From Intoshia linei (taxonomy: Eukaryota > Orthonectida > Rhopaluridae): a stretch of DNA of 24,661 bases. This document shows positions 1 through 10,299 of this stretch, piece after piece. The position numbers and the translations under genes are program-made. The first letter of the stretch is position 1. Each line of letters starts with the position of its first letter. Location: assembly GCA_001642005.1 (NCBI GenBank), contig LWCA01000529.1, positions 1-24,661 on the forward strand. The letters run 5' to 3'. The notes under the pieces are model-generated. The model saw nothing but the letters and a program-made list of their open reading frames with translations, was not told the origin of the DNA and did no database searches.

Positions 1-1
1 A

Positions 2-211
2 ATACTACATCACAACGATAACCTCAATATTGAAGCATATCAGGCTAATGATATACACTGTAATCAACTAAAGGCATTCGTGAATCAAAAAGTAACTTTA
101 ACTAGGACGAATCCATATTACAAGCAAAAAAATCTAATTTCCATACATAACACTATCTCGACAAGAAATTCGAATAATTGCACCAAATTCCTTGTGAGAC
201 AAATTAATTGA
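2..211 (+). pseudogene. Possible pol linker segment before integrase
   Basis: Frame 2 is open from the window edge for 69 codons, to a TGA at 209-211. The peptide is rich in N, Q and T and has no motif I can name. Its place directly before the integrase zinc finger suggests the RNase H to integrase connection region of pol, which is poorly conserved in this family. The assignment is by position only. Confidence 0.35.
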
Positions 212-215
212 GGAA

Positions 216-669
216 TTCCACAAAGATAATCTGGCAGCACACTCTAGCCATTCGTAAAATAACTCACGCTTTTAAACGAGATTTTTATTGTAAATAATTG
301 GAAGAACGAGTCAAAGATATCAGATCTTGCGAGAAATGTAACATATATAAAACATGGAGACGTATACATAACTATCCATTGAAACAAGTGAAAACGTAGT
401 GCTTTAACGATTTATGGCAGCTGGACTTTGCTAGCCCTCTACCAGGGACAGAAAATGGAAATCGTTACATGTTAGTAATGGTAGATCACTATTCGGGTTG
501 GCCGGAAATATTCCCAATAGAATCAATAACGGCGGAAAATGTTGTACATCATATAATGAATGATATAGTAGCTAGGTTCGGTGTCCCATATCGAATTCAC
601 ACAGACATGTGCAGTCAATTTGAATCTAAAATAGTAAACGAGTTATGCTCCCCTCTTCCTCATATGTGA
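216..669 (+). pseudogene. Ty3/gypsy integrase fragment (zinc finger and partial core)
   Basis: Integrase joins retroelement DNA to the host chromosome. The H-H half of the zinc finger, FHKDNLAAH, is at 216-242 in frame 3. A frameshift follows, and frame 1 continues with AIRKITHAFKRDFY (247-288), the pair CEKC, and then the core. The core shows WQLDF with the first Asp at 424-426, VMVDHYSGWPEIFPI, and HTD with the second Asp at 604-606. The two Asp are 60 residues apart, as in this family. The frame then breaks into unrelated sequence shortly after FES, before the block that would carry the catalytic Glu. TAA (295-297) and TAG (397-399) interrupt it. The longest intact piece is 469-669. Confidence 0.85.
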
Positions 670-968
670 TGTATCTGATTAATGTATCTTCCTCATTTAA
701 TGACTATATTGAAAGCAAAACTCTTAATTCTGCGACGGATGACTTTAATAATAGTTACGAGCAATTAACACCAAATAATACACACAGTAGCTCCATCGCA
801 ATTACACCTAAACGTAAACGCGTTTTCCCAAAAAAGTTCGACAATTTTTATACAGGTACGGATTATTTGACAAAAGTATCAACCCTGTTCCAATACGAAC
901 TGAGAGGGAGGTGTAGCGTTAGTGATAACAACACATTTCAATTTGATAGAATCTTTATTTCCACTTAG
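645..968 (+). pseudogene. Probable C-terminal tail of the same pol gene
   Basis: A 107-codon open frame, shifted relative to the integrase piece. It is low in hydrophobic residues and rich in S, T and N. A basic, proline-containing stretch, TPKRKRVFPKKFDNFY (about 804-855), resembles the basic and aromatic end often seen on Ty3/gypsy pol proteins. An internal deletion between the integrase core and this tail would explain the missing catalytic Glu region. The link is inferred from position and composition; it could be a chance frame. Confidence 0.4.
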
Positions 969-2935
969 ACGAGACACAAGATTATATATAGAATTAAACC
1001 CTTCAAAATATATTTTATTGTAAAATAAACGAACTCACACTATAATCATATTCATATTATACAAAATAAATTTGAATCTTACTGGATTTTCGCTTTTCAG
1101 CCATATTGTATTCTTAAATTTAGTGATGATTCAAATTGTTTTAAATTATACCATCAAGTTTATGTCAACATAGTTACATTGATATTTATTATTATTTTAT
1201 GTTGGTGTATCCATGGTGATTATCATTTTTCAAATTTTTTACTTTACTTACCACAGGGACTGTTATAGGCGTCAGGAATCGGCCACCTACTATAGTACCC
1301 TGTAATGAATCTTTATTTTAAGTTTATTCAAAACCTAATTTTATAATTAAATATTAAAAATTTGAATTTACTCGGAATTTTGTTCCTAAATCAAGTAAAA
1401 TGTAATTAATTACAGATACATACATGTATTCGTAATATGACATAACTAAATTATATCATTGTCATCCAAGGTACTTAACTACTTTCTTGAATTGCTAAAT
1501 CGAAAAAAATTTTATTTACTTACATTAATCATTAAGTTAATGTCTCTTTCCAATAACAAAGAAATGTTGAACAAACAATTTGAGCACCAAAAAAATTATA
1601 AAATTGGAAATTAAAAAAATAGAAATTGCACTAATTGTGAGTAACCCTTTACACGACATTTTCCTGGTTTAAAGTTCAAAATATGTTTAAATGATTTATT
1701 TTTATTTATAAATAACCCATTTCCTCATTGTACAGTTAAAACCTTTAATGACGACTTGAATTTTAAAATAGAAAAGATTAAAGAAAAATATTAATAAAAT
1801 TAAAAAAATGTTTATATCTGCAGGTATTTGACATTTGAAATAATGATTGAGTGCTTTGATATTTAATATTGTTCATATTAAAAGATTTAAAAATTTTTGA
1901 ATGGAAAGTTGGCTGTAAAGAAAATACAAATGTACTTGGTATTATCTATACATTCAATTAAATCAGCATGTATAAATATGTAAAATGCAACACAATATGA
2001 AATAAAAATTATTGCTTCTCATGTGTCACATTCAAAGATATTTAGAAATTTGATCTTGTATATCGCAAGTCAAATTGAAAATTTACAAATCGTCTATATT
2101 AAATTTTAATTCCTAAACTGCATACAAATTAAATTAAAATTGAAATAAATCATTGTTTAATTTGTTTCAATACACTGTTTATTTATTTGAATACACTTTT
2201 GAAAAATTAAAGAAATAGAGTAGAATTATTCTCGTAATTACATTACGAGAATTGGAATTATAAAAATCTTCATTAGATATACTACAACTGTAGCATAATC
2301 TAGCAATTAAATTCTAGTTTCGCTATAACCTCAAGCAGATTATTGTAATTTGAATCAATTATTCTATTAAATAAATTTAATTTTTCCTGTTCTATTTATC
2401 AATATTTTTAATTGTACAATATTTAAAAAGTATAAATTTATTTTATGCGGTCATAAAACACTTTGCGTTATTTTAACATTGATTTAGAAAATTAACAATT
2501 TTAATTACAAAGTCACATTTGTTATTCTTGTTTTTTCTAGTATTGATTGACAATTGATTTTACAGCAGGGAAAACTAATAAAGTAATGTATTTTTACTTT
2601 AAAAATTTAATTTAGTGATTTTAGGTTACTTTCATTCCATAATACATTTTACATTGTTCAGTTTGGACAAATTGCAATTAATTGACAACTAATACCTGAA
2701 TTCAGTTAGTCATTTGTTCAGTTGTGGAATTTGGTAATTTTAATCATTTTTACAGTTTATTTATTATAATTATTACATTTTTGGCATCACAAATGTGTGA
2801 ATAGTGTTGGTTGAACCAAACTTGCTTCAAGTGTGCATTAAAATTAATAATTAAAATTACAAAAATGTATAGTGTTATCTTGATTATTTTGGTTAAAAGG
2901 ACCAACCATTTTTCTAAATTTTTTTCTAATGTCAC
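969..2935. other. Non-coding AT-rich stretch
   Basis: Very AT-rich, with short poly-A and poly-T tracts, stops in all frames and no family motif. The one island of higher GC is at 1252-1299 and is listed separately. A minus-strand open frame at 2750-2935 has only low-complexity hydrophobic and Asn/Ile content and is not taken as a gene. Confidence 0.7.
1252..1299 (-). other. Candidate 48-nt minus-strand exon, or a small palindrome
   Basis: On the minus strand, ATTACAG precedes and GTAAGT follows a 48-nt block that is open in phase 0 and reads GTIVGGRFLTPITVPV. Its GC content is clearly above the surroundings and the donor is a perfect consensus. Against this, the same block on the plus strand begins CAGGGAC and ends TACCCTG and is an imperfect inverted repeat, so it could be a tiny transposon end pair. 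No neighbouring exon with a recognised protein supports it. Confidence 0.25.
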
Positions 2936-3001
2936 CTAGTAATTTAGAGTAATAAGGCCGTCATATCGCCTAGCCACCTTTTCACGTTCCTGCATATGGT
3001 T
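2936..3001 (-). other. Candidate terminal exon, minus strand (weak)
   Basis: After a possible acceptor (TTTGCATATAG) the minus strand reads NHMQEREKVARRYDGLITLN, then Tyr and a TAG stop, entered in phase 0. Its GC content is higher than its neighbours. It lies in a larger 7-bp inverted repeat (TAAGGCC at 2953-2959 with GGCCTTA about 70 nt later), so a structural or transposon origin is equally possible. No family recognised. Confidence 0.22.
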
Positions 3002-3708
3002 CTATATGCAAATTAAATAAATGGCCTTATCCACTTTTTAATTTACCCCAATACAAATGGTGATTCAAAATAACTGTGGTATACTATTGTGAAAATTTTA
3101 GTATAAACTGATTCATCAATGTATTATTTTGTACAGTAGAACCGCCTTACTGTGATAGTGGGCATAGTGCCTAAAATTAAAAAAAGTACATTTATTTTAA
3201 AATGTATGATGTTTAAACTTTAACAAATTAGAATTGCAGCTTTCGATTAATTGTATGATAGTGTTGTTGAATCAAGTTCTGTTTTTTTCATCTAGTATAT
3301 TCTGCTTTGAGATCTTCATCTTATGATATGCATGGTAAAAATAAATCATATTTTTTTGCGAATTCTCTTAAATCTTCAAAATGATTTGTTTTAAAATAAG
3401 TGAGATGTAGGGAAAATTCTTTCTAAAAAATATGTTGACCACTGAAAAATCGTAGCTTTAGTTCAGCTAAAATAGATTCGACTAAAGGAATTGCAATGTT
3501 AATTTTAAAAAAAGTATCAATGTCCGATTCCTCTATATTTGCTCTGTAGAGTAGAGTAGTAGATGTAGTCTACATCATTATATACATTATATTTATCATT
3601 AAATAAACACTGTAGATGTGCCATTATGAGCCATATATATTGTTTTAATAAATTAAAACCTTTTTCAGTTATTATACAAAACATTAGTTAAATTTTTTTT
3701 TTAATTTA
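3002..3708. other. Non-coding AT-rich stretch
   Basis: No exon or RNA gene recognised. The sequence CAGTAGAACCGCC, just after a TA dinucleotide (3132-3146), resembles the start of pogo/Tigger-type terminal repeats, but I found no partner end. Confidence 0.6.
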
Positions 3709-3752
3709 GGGGGTGCAACTGCACCTTTTGCACCCCCTTGGATCTGCCACTG
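3709..3752. repeat. GC-rich hairpin at a transposon-like end
   Basis: GGGGGTGCAA (3709-3718) is a perfect inverted match to TTGCACCCCC (3728-3737), with a 9-nt loop. A smaller nested inverted repeat, GGTGCA/TGCACC, also exists. The block runs on to GGATCTGCCACTG, which ends at 3752 in the CACTG form typical of hAT-type termini. It is an island in otherwise AT-rich DNA, most likely one end of a non-autonomous DNA transposon; the opposite end was not found. Confidence 0.5.
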
Positions 3753-4250
3753 TTTATAATGGTCAGAAATCGGTGAGGCGCCAATTTGAAATTTCAAAAA
3801 ATTTTAATTTTAATTAAATAATTGTATAGTGATATTTTTACTTTTTTTCAGTGTCCATTTCGAAAAAATTCGATTTTCTCGTCTATTTTCACATTAACTA
3901 TTTAACAATTCGCCACCATACAAAAAAAATTTTTAATGTTGCCTACTTATTGAATTTTTAATTCATAATTGTAGACTTAAAACCGTGGAAAGGTGCTAAG
4001 GTCATTTGTAATATTGGTAATGTTAAAAAATTTCTTAATAAAAATAATAATTTTTTTTATTTATTTTTGTATGTCAAAATTATGATGACCAATGCGATTT
4101 TCCATTTTTAGTCAATAAAGTTTATTTATAAACGATAGATTAAACAATGTAAAAAAAAAACCAACAAGAGGGGTATTTAAGTTTTTTTTAACCAAACTTT
4201 TAAAGAGGGTTTTAAGATTTTTTTTTGAACCAAACTACGAAATTGTAAAA

Positions 4251-4880
4251 CTGTGAAATATACACATTCTATGGGCAAATCGTAGAATGTATACATTTCA
4301 TGGATAAGTCGTAGAATGTGTAAAATTTTCATTTATATTTTAATTTTGGGTTTTAGATTTTTTTTTGAACTAAACTTTAAGGTTGTCTTTAAGTTTGGTT
4401 TAAAAAAAATTTTCTATAAACTCTACTTCAAATTTGGTTCAAAAAAATTTCTAAAATAACCACCCTTAAAGTTCTGTTTAAAAAAAATTCCTAAAAATCC
4501 CCCATAAAGTTTGGTTAAAAAAACTTAAAAACCCCTCTTGTTAGTTTAATTTAAAAAAATTCTAAGAAACCCCTCTTGAAAGATTTGTTAAAAAAAAATC
4601 TTAAAACACCCCTTGAAAGTATGGTTCAAAAAAAATTTTCTAAAAACTTCCCTCAAATTTGGTTCAAAAAAATTTCTAAAATAACCACCGTTAAAGTTCT
4701 GTTTTAAAAAAAATTCCTAAAAACCCCCCCATAAAGTTTTGTTAAAAAAAAAATCTTAAAAACCCCTCTTGAAAGTTTGATTCAAATAAAAATTTCTAAA
4801 ACCCAAAATTAAACTAATATTAAAATATAAATTAAATTATACATTCTACGACTTGCCCGTGTAATGTGTACATTTCACAG
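4251..4880. repeat. Foldback minisatellite: inverted arms around a tandem core
   Basis: Two 40-nt arms, 4251-4290 and 4841-4880, are reverse complements at 35 of 40 positions; both carry the GTAGAATGT/ACATTCTAC motif. Their inner flanks also match in inverted orientation (the TTTTGGGTTTTAGA region near 4345 with its complement near 4800). Between them lies a tandem array built of roughly 35 to 45-nt units of the form 'AAAGTTTGGTTcAAAAAAAtTTCTAAAAaCCCC'. A higher-order period of 225 bp is visible: the block beginning CAAATTTGGTTC at 4429 recurs at 4654 with the same following units. Similar single units extend out to about 4160. No coding potential. Confidence 0.8.
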
Positions 4881-5071
4881 TTATACACATTCTATGCAAC
4901 GTAAAGGGATCTAAAATTTCCATCTGGCCCTTCCTCCATGGTCCTGGGTGTAGTTACTTATTAAAATTTACAAAATGTATAACGGTAATCACGAAACTAA
5001 AAATAATTGTAATTAAAAGTGGTGCACTATATAATCGGTATTTACATTTCTTAGTAATCCAGACTGAATGA

Positions 5072-5086
5072 TATCCCGCCGGGATA
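5072..5086. repeat. Short GC-core palindrome
   Basis: TATCCCG-C-CGGGATA is a perfect 7-bp inverted repeat around one base. It is isolated in AT-rich DNA and no function is evident. Confidence 0.5.
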
Positions 5087-5192
5087 ATTAATTTTTTGTA
5101 AAAATACTTTTTATCAACTCACATTTACTCATTGGTACATTTAACTAAAATTCGGTAAATAAAGAAAACAATTATAGAATAAAAAAATTGTT

Positions 5193-5402
5193 TTATTCAA
5201 TTTTACACTTTTGAATTGATTCAAATTTAAAATTGTAATTTACATTCATGTAAATCAGGGTTATGTAAAACGTTGCCTGAGGGTCATAAAGGCCATTTAA
5301 ATTTTTTTGTGTTCCGTTAGCAAATTCATAATTATTAGTAGTAATATTTGTCATAACCGGTTTAAAAAATTTAATGTGAGAGTATTTCATCGTTAAGTTG
5401 TA
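5193..5402 (-). CDS. Hypothetical minus-strand coding exon (uncertain)
   Basis: A 65-codon open frame starts at the ATG at 5390. It could be extended to 5402 if the AG before TACAACTTAACG is an acceptor, which gives phase 0 entry. The peptide has mixed composition, two N-glycosylation sequons (NIT, NGT) and alternating hydrophobic residues (ATFYITLIYMNVNYNFKF), suggesting beta strands of an extracellular domain. AATAAA occurs right at the stop codon, which would suit a terminal exon. The candidate exon at 5828-5936 exits in phase 0, so the two could be joined. I do not recognise the protein, and in DNA this AT-rich a chance frame cannot be excluded. Confidence 0.3.
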   Translation of the reverse strand, partial: YNLTMKYSHIKFFKPVMTNITTNNYEFANGTQKNLNGLYDPQATFYITLIYMNVNYNFKFESIQKCKIE

Positions 5403-5827
5403 CTACATCAATCACTAAAAATTATGATATATCACTTCTTGCTGTGGTGGAATCGCCCCATAAGTGATTTGTGGATATATTGTGTATAATACAATTTTTT
5501 AAATCAAAAAAAAATTTATTTATTTTCAATTGAATCTGAAATATCTGGATCCTGGATAAGCAGTATAATATTCGTAAAATCAAAAAAATACTAAACTTAT
5601 TTTTGAGCTTATTTCTAAATTTAAATGCATGTATGCTGTAATTATGAATATGTAAACATTAAAAGGAAGAGAAACTAAACTAAACTACATAAACTAAAAA
5701 GATTAAAACCAAGTGAACAAAGTATGACACTTTGTCAATAATATTGGCAAAATATGCAATTTAACTCTTACGAGACTTACTTGTACTTGACCTGCAAATA
5801 CTGGTACATTTTGTAATATCAACTTAC

Positions 5828-5936
5828 CTTAAATATCTTGATTTTTACCATAAATGTGGCCAAACTTTTTTCATTCCAACTGTCAGAATACTTGGCACAA
5901 AATGAGGGTTTTTCCTTTTTGTTGAGGTGTGTAATC
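5828..5936 (-). CDS. Candidate internal exon of an unknown minus-strand gene
   Basis: Bounded on the minus strand by an acceptor (TTAAACACAG) and a consensus donor (AAG followed by GTAAGT). One frame is open throughout, with one leading base and then 36 codons, including KEKPSFCAKYSDSWNEKSLA and ending in MVKIKIFK. The residue mix (Ser, Asp, Trp, Cys, Glu) is unlike the Ile/Asn/Lys noise of neighbouring frames. No family recognised. Entry is phase 2 and exit phase 0, matching entry at 5402 or 3001. Further upstream exons were not found. Confidence 0.38.
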
Positions 5937-8703
5937 CTGTGTTTAAGAATAAAAAATTTTGACAGTAATTTCTTTCGTTAAAATTGGGGTTTATTGATCT
6001 AAATAAAATATGCATTTTTTGTCCGCTTTATTTTAATTATCAGATAAATATGTGATTTAAGGTCCGTTTTATTTACATTTATTTACATTGCAACGTTTAT
6101 TAGTCACAATTGAATTGACTAGCAGATTTGAATGAAATATATAATCTACTCGTTTACTAAATCGTAAATCAATTTTTTTCAACTTGTATGTGATTTATTT
6201 TTTATTGTACACTTTTAATATTTAATTGTAGTTTGAATTTGATTTGATTTTTTACATCATTATTTATCAAAAAATCAATATTATCAGTTTCAATTGTATA
6301 CTTCCATTTTATTATAATTATAATAATATCATCCAAAAATCAAAGCATTATCAAAATATTAGCATTGTACGGTTAAAAATACATCAAATCGGTTCTTTCA
6401 TTCAACGTTGATCATTAGCAAAATACTAAATTTTACTGCGACATGTCGGTTATTTGATACATAATATAATATACATTTGATATCAATATGTAGTTTTAGA
6501 TTTATTGGGATGAAGCGAAATTTTTTATAAATCTGAATTGTATTATTTTATCTAAATTTAATCATATTTAAGATTTTACTTTTTGTGGATAACCTTTTCA
6601 TTTTATTGTGATCATTTCTAGTAAAAATTGTTTAAACTTTAAAGGAATTTTTAAAGGCCCATACACTATCCAGCATTAGTAAATAGAATTATATTCTATT
6701 TTATGGGCATAATAATTATTATAATACTAAATAACTGATTTCTTTGTAAAAATTCACACTTGGACTATTTGAACGGTTTCGATTGTCAATATTTGTTTGA
6801 TTATAAACTTGATTTTTATTATCCGATTGTCAATGTGTCAATTGAAAAAAATATATAAAAAATATGTTTACAGTGACACGCCTATAATGCACATTGATTT
6901 TATCATGTATAAATATTTTGAAACAATCAATTTTATTATTGTTTCAGATTATCTGGTTCAGATATCTTTATGTCAGTTTATAAAATAAATTTGTACATTA
7001 GTAATTAATAATAACATAAAAATACGTTTAATTTATTTAATTATTTGTAAACAAATTAAATTATGTACGCAAGGTACATTTTGTTCATGAAAAGATTTAT
7101 TTTTTTGTATAAACACTGATAGATAGACATCAATGTTATATAAATAAGGAATAAGAAAGTGATTAATGAAAGCGAAATAAAATATAAATAAGTGATTGCA
7201 ATAAATCAGTGGTCGCAACCGTTAGAGTGTAGAATTAAGGTACCAAAAGCAAAAAATGTACATGAATAATATACATTTGAATCATGCATGTATTTGAAGT
7301 TCTATAATATCTAATATACAAAAAGATGATATTTACATTTGCGGTGATACTACATGTAATTAATTGTATTATTAGTCCTGATATTATAATAATAAATGTC
7401 ACACGTTCCAAAACGCTTCTCAAGTTTAAGATTAAATCAAATTAATGAAAACAATAATTTAAATTTTCAGTGGTGTGTATCGTTTTATCTGTCATATTTC
7501 GTAGCTTTTTCAAGCAATGATCAACTAGATTATAAACATGGATCGTATAACCCATATCAATAGACACTTAAAGGTTTTAACTATAGAATTATGACACCTA
7601 AATATTAAGCTTGAGCAGTTAATCATATTCATACTAGGACAACAATTTGTACTGTAAATCTCCATGATTGAATATTTATTTGTAATTTTATAATTATACA
7701 AACATTAATATATTTTACGCCATCCATCAAATCGGTAAGTTTAAGTTTGTAGATTTAGAAAAAGTAATTTTTTAATAATCCATATTCAATAATATAATAA
7801 ATGTATGTTGGAATTTTTTAAATTAACATGTAAAAAAAATCGATCGCCAGTGAACTACCCATGTGCTATAATAATTATAATTATTATAATAGAATTGTAA
7901 TTAGTTGATATACAGCTACAAATAATGTAACAAGAATATTAATTTAAAATTTAAAATTTTTTCAAAAAGGATCTGTATGCATTGTTTAATCGATCTACAT
8001 TTGTAAAATTATTATGCTAATTATATTTAATATATAAGTTGTAAATTAGCATTTGAAGCCGACATAATTTTTTTAAGATAAATAAAAATTTTTAATTGGC
8101 ATTATGATACTATGTTCCACCAATCGGGATATTTACACGGCACTAATTGGAATGTTAATAGTTAATAGAATGATATATGTTAACATTTTATTATATGACA
8201 ATTTTGACATACTTAAGAAATTTTCCAACATTACGTATTAATAAATTTAAAAGTAGGCCTCTCATGATTGTAAGCCCGGGTTATATGGTCCCTAGCCCCT
8301 GTCACAGCTCTGATTATAAGGCAAACCATATTGACTTTTATGCAACACTGCACTTTATGCAGTTATGCATTATTCAACTCCAAATTTATTCTATTTTTAA
8401 TATTTTTTGGGATCAGGTTGAAAATTTGAAAAGTTACAAAAACGGATAAAAACATTTCAAATATACATTTTTGTATATATAATTTATAATAGCGATCACC
8501 AAAAAGGTCCGCACTGACCCCCACTTTGGGCCACTAGTGCGCCCAGTAAATGTTATGTGTGTCCAGCGAAAAAATGAAAACGAGAAATACACCATTTCAC
8601 AGAATTAGACAGGGTTAGATAAAATTTTTTGATCAGACTAAGTGAGCACCAATGGAAAAAAGGTTGAGAAAAACTTAGATTACACTGTAATGTAATTTTA
8701 TAT
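5937..8703. other. Non-coding AT-rich stretch
   Basis: No convincing exon on either strand. A perfect 22-bp AT palindrome is at 7867-7888. GC-richer patches at 8260-8340 and 8500-8550 (for example CCCCCACTTTGGGCCACTAG) look like old transposon ends but have no partner. The plus-strand GGTAAGTTT at 7733-7741 could be a donor of a non-coding first exon for the Ig gene downstream; this is speculation. Confidence 0.55.
7867..7888. repeat. Perfect 22-bp AT palindrome
   Basis: TATAATAATTATAATTATTATA equals its own reverse complement except that the run is written here with its two 11-bp halves joined. It consists only of A and T, so it can arise by chance or slippage in such DNA. Confidence 0.5.
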
Positions 8704-8848
8704 GAAACGTCTATATATTATCACATTATATATACATACGTTCTTAGGTCAACATTATATTTTTTCTATCGACCCGTATTTCAGCACCGCTAAATTAACC
8801 AATAATTAATTAAAAGTTAATTAAGTGTGAATTAATCGAGAAGTGATA
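8704..8848 (+). repeat. Interspersed repeat, copy 1
   Basis: Shares with 10145-10299, in the same order and orientation, the blocks GAAACGTC, ATATTATCAC, ACGTTCTTAG, CACCGCT, CAATAATTA, AAAGTTAATT and AATTAATCGAG. The two copies are diverged, with an indel in the middle. About 1.44 kb separates them and hAT-like fragments lie between. Probably subterminal or internal parts of one transposon family. Confidence 0.65.
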
Positions 8849-8960
8849 ACTAAAAATGTTAAGAAGCACTACATTAGAGGTTCACAGATCGATATTTTCA
8901 AAAAAATAAAATATTATAATTTCATAAAAAAATTTTTCTTGGAAGCATCTATTAATAAGT

Positions 8961-9028
8961 CAGTATTTCCTAACCGTGGGCCTGAGAATTTTAACGAATT
9001 TATTGAAATTACTAAAACTTTAGATTAA
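8961..9028 (+). mobile_element. hAT-like terminus (single end)
   Basis: CAGTATTTCCTAACCGTGGG is a very typical hAT terminal sequence (the CAGNG..TTCCCAACC type). The preceding 8 bases are TAATAAGT (8953-8960). I could not find a matching right end with the same target duplication. The 61-codon frame at 8843-9028 overlaps this terminus and is therefore unlikely to be a gene. Confidence 0.45.
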
Positions 9029-9523
9029 TTTTATTTTCATTTTGTACAATACTAGCTCTACTGAGAGCCGAATTTTTTATTTTAAGAACAATTTAATAAT
9101 TGATTTTAAGTTTTTCATGTTGTGATTTATGATAATGCTCATGATTTTAAAAAAATATCCAGAATTTACGTTTTATAAAATGTTGTGACTTTTTTCATTT
9201 TTAAAAAAACGGGTAACTTGGTGGTTTGACCAATAATATGTAAGTCTTTGAGATTGATATTTATGCAAATAGTAATGATGTTAATATGCGTCACAGAATT
9301 TATGTTCTTTATAATTCTATAACACGTTCTATTATTTATTAAAAAAAAAAGTAATTTCGGTTTTTGGTCTTGAAATAATCATTTTCTAAAAATAAAATTG
9401 TCGATAAAACGTGACCCTCGAAAAACTGTATTAGAAATAAATAATTGGTGCTTTTTAATTCTAGGAATTTTAAATTTTTAATTAAACGGTAGTACACAGA
9501 CATTCAATTTTATATACGTTAAT

Positions 9524-9945
9524 CTGTAGTTTTTGATTCAAATAGTGTACGGGCCCCCATTTCAAAATATTTATATTTTTGGACCCTAAAGGAATCATGA
9601 CATATAAAACATTTTTGATAAAATGTTTTTTAAAAGATTTTTCTCATAAAATTTTGCAAAATTGGATTTTTCAAAAAAATATTGGAAAAAGAGGATATTT
9701 CCCTTAAGCGTTGCTAAAATTAAATTTTTATTTTGGGGTTGGAATAAGATTAATAAGTTTTCTGATAAGATTGGATAAAATCGTGTTTTTCAAAAAAATG
9801 TTGAAAAAATGGGATTTTTGAAATAATAATGTTCTGGTCGTCTAGATTTTGGGATAAATTCCCGTCATCTAGCTCATCTGTAATAAATATTAAAATACAC
9901 AAGGTTCGTATAAACTTGTAATAATAAATTTGAAAAATCTTCACT
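9524..9945 (-). mobile_element. Degenerate copy of the hAT element at 21888-24076
   Basis: GATTCAAATAGTGTACG followed by CATTTCAAAATATTT and TTTGGACCC (9534-9587) matches 21899-21950. Further on, ATATTGGAAAAAGAGGATA with CTTAAGCGTT, and GGGATAAATTCCC with TCTGTAATAAAT, match 22330-22365 and 22760-22802 in the same order. The copy is shorter and lacks the transposase segment, so it is an internally deleted derivative. The minus-strand frame at 9750-9944 lies inside it and has a counterpart in the other copy, with a stop. Strand is given by the transposase orientation of the better copy. Confidence 0.6.
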
Positions 9946-10144
9946 ATTTCATCATTTACGCATTCTGAACTAAATTTTTTATTCCGATTTTATAGATATG
10001 AGTTGTATAGTTTTACTTTTTTTCTATATTTTTTTCATGTCAGTGATAAATTAAGATTAACCCAAGAATTTCCAAAATAATTTTACCGCGGACCGATAAT
10101 TTCACATTAAATTTTTCGCGAATCACTTAAAATTTAATGTCAAA

Positions 10145-10299
10145 GAAACGTCGAAATATTATCACTACATTACCTATCTACGTTCTTAGTTTAATATAAT
10201 TATAAGAATATTATAATATTCTTTCTTTCATTTAAACACCGCTGAATTACCCAATAATTAAAAGTTAATTGACTGTTAATTAATCGAGTAGTAAAAAAT
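10145..10299 (+). repeat. Interspersed repeat, copy 2
   Basis: Second copy of the repeat at 8704-8848, direct orientation, matching blocks given there. Just upstream (10085-10125) is GCGGACCGATAATTTCAC with TTTTTCGCG. This resembles the GGCAGACCGGTAAT block inside the small hAT element at 13580-13760 and again points to hAT-derived DNA. Confidence 0.65.

Larger units (their letters stand above)
2..968 (+). mobile_element. Degenerate Ty3/gypsy retrotransposon, 3' part of pol
   Basis: Remnant of an LTR retrotransposon polyprotein reaching into the window from the left. In order one sees an open stretch that may be the linker before integrase (2-211), the integrase H-H-C-C zinc finger (216-330), the first part of the catalytic core (to about 660) and a basic C-terminal tail (645-968). 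The pieces lie in three reading frames, with in-frame stops at 295-297 and 397-399, and the third catalytic acidic residue is absent, so the copy cannot be active. No LTR could be recognised downstream. The family assignment rests on the integrase motifs; the subfamily is not resolved. Confidence 0.85.

Noticed and set aside
2953-3028. tRNA-like 76-nt span with a 7-bp closing stem
   Set aside because: No D-arm, anticodon arm or T-loop (TTC-R-A) can be placed on either strand.
3132-3146. pogo/Tigger-like CAGTAGAACC after TA
   Set aside because: No partner terminal repeat found within the window.
8843-9028. 61-codon plus-strand frame
   Set aside because: It overlaps an hAT-type terminus at 8961 and a repeat ending at 8848, and has low-complexity K/I/F/N content.
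9750-9944. 64-codon minus-strand frame with a counterpart near 22740-22800
   Set aside because: It lies in transposon repeat DNA and the counterpart has a stop; shared ancestry of the repeat explains the similarity.
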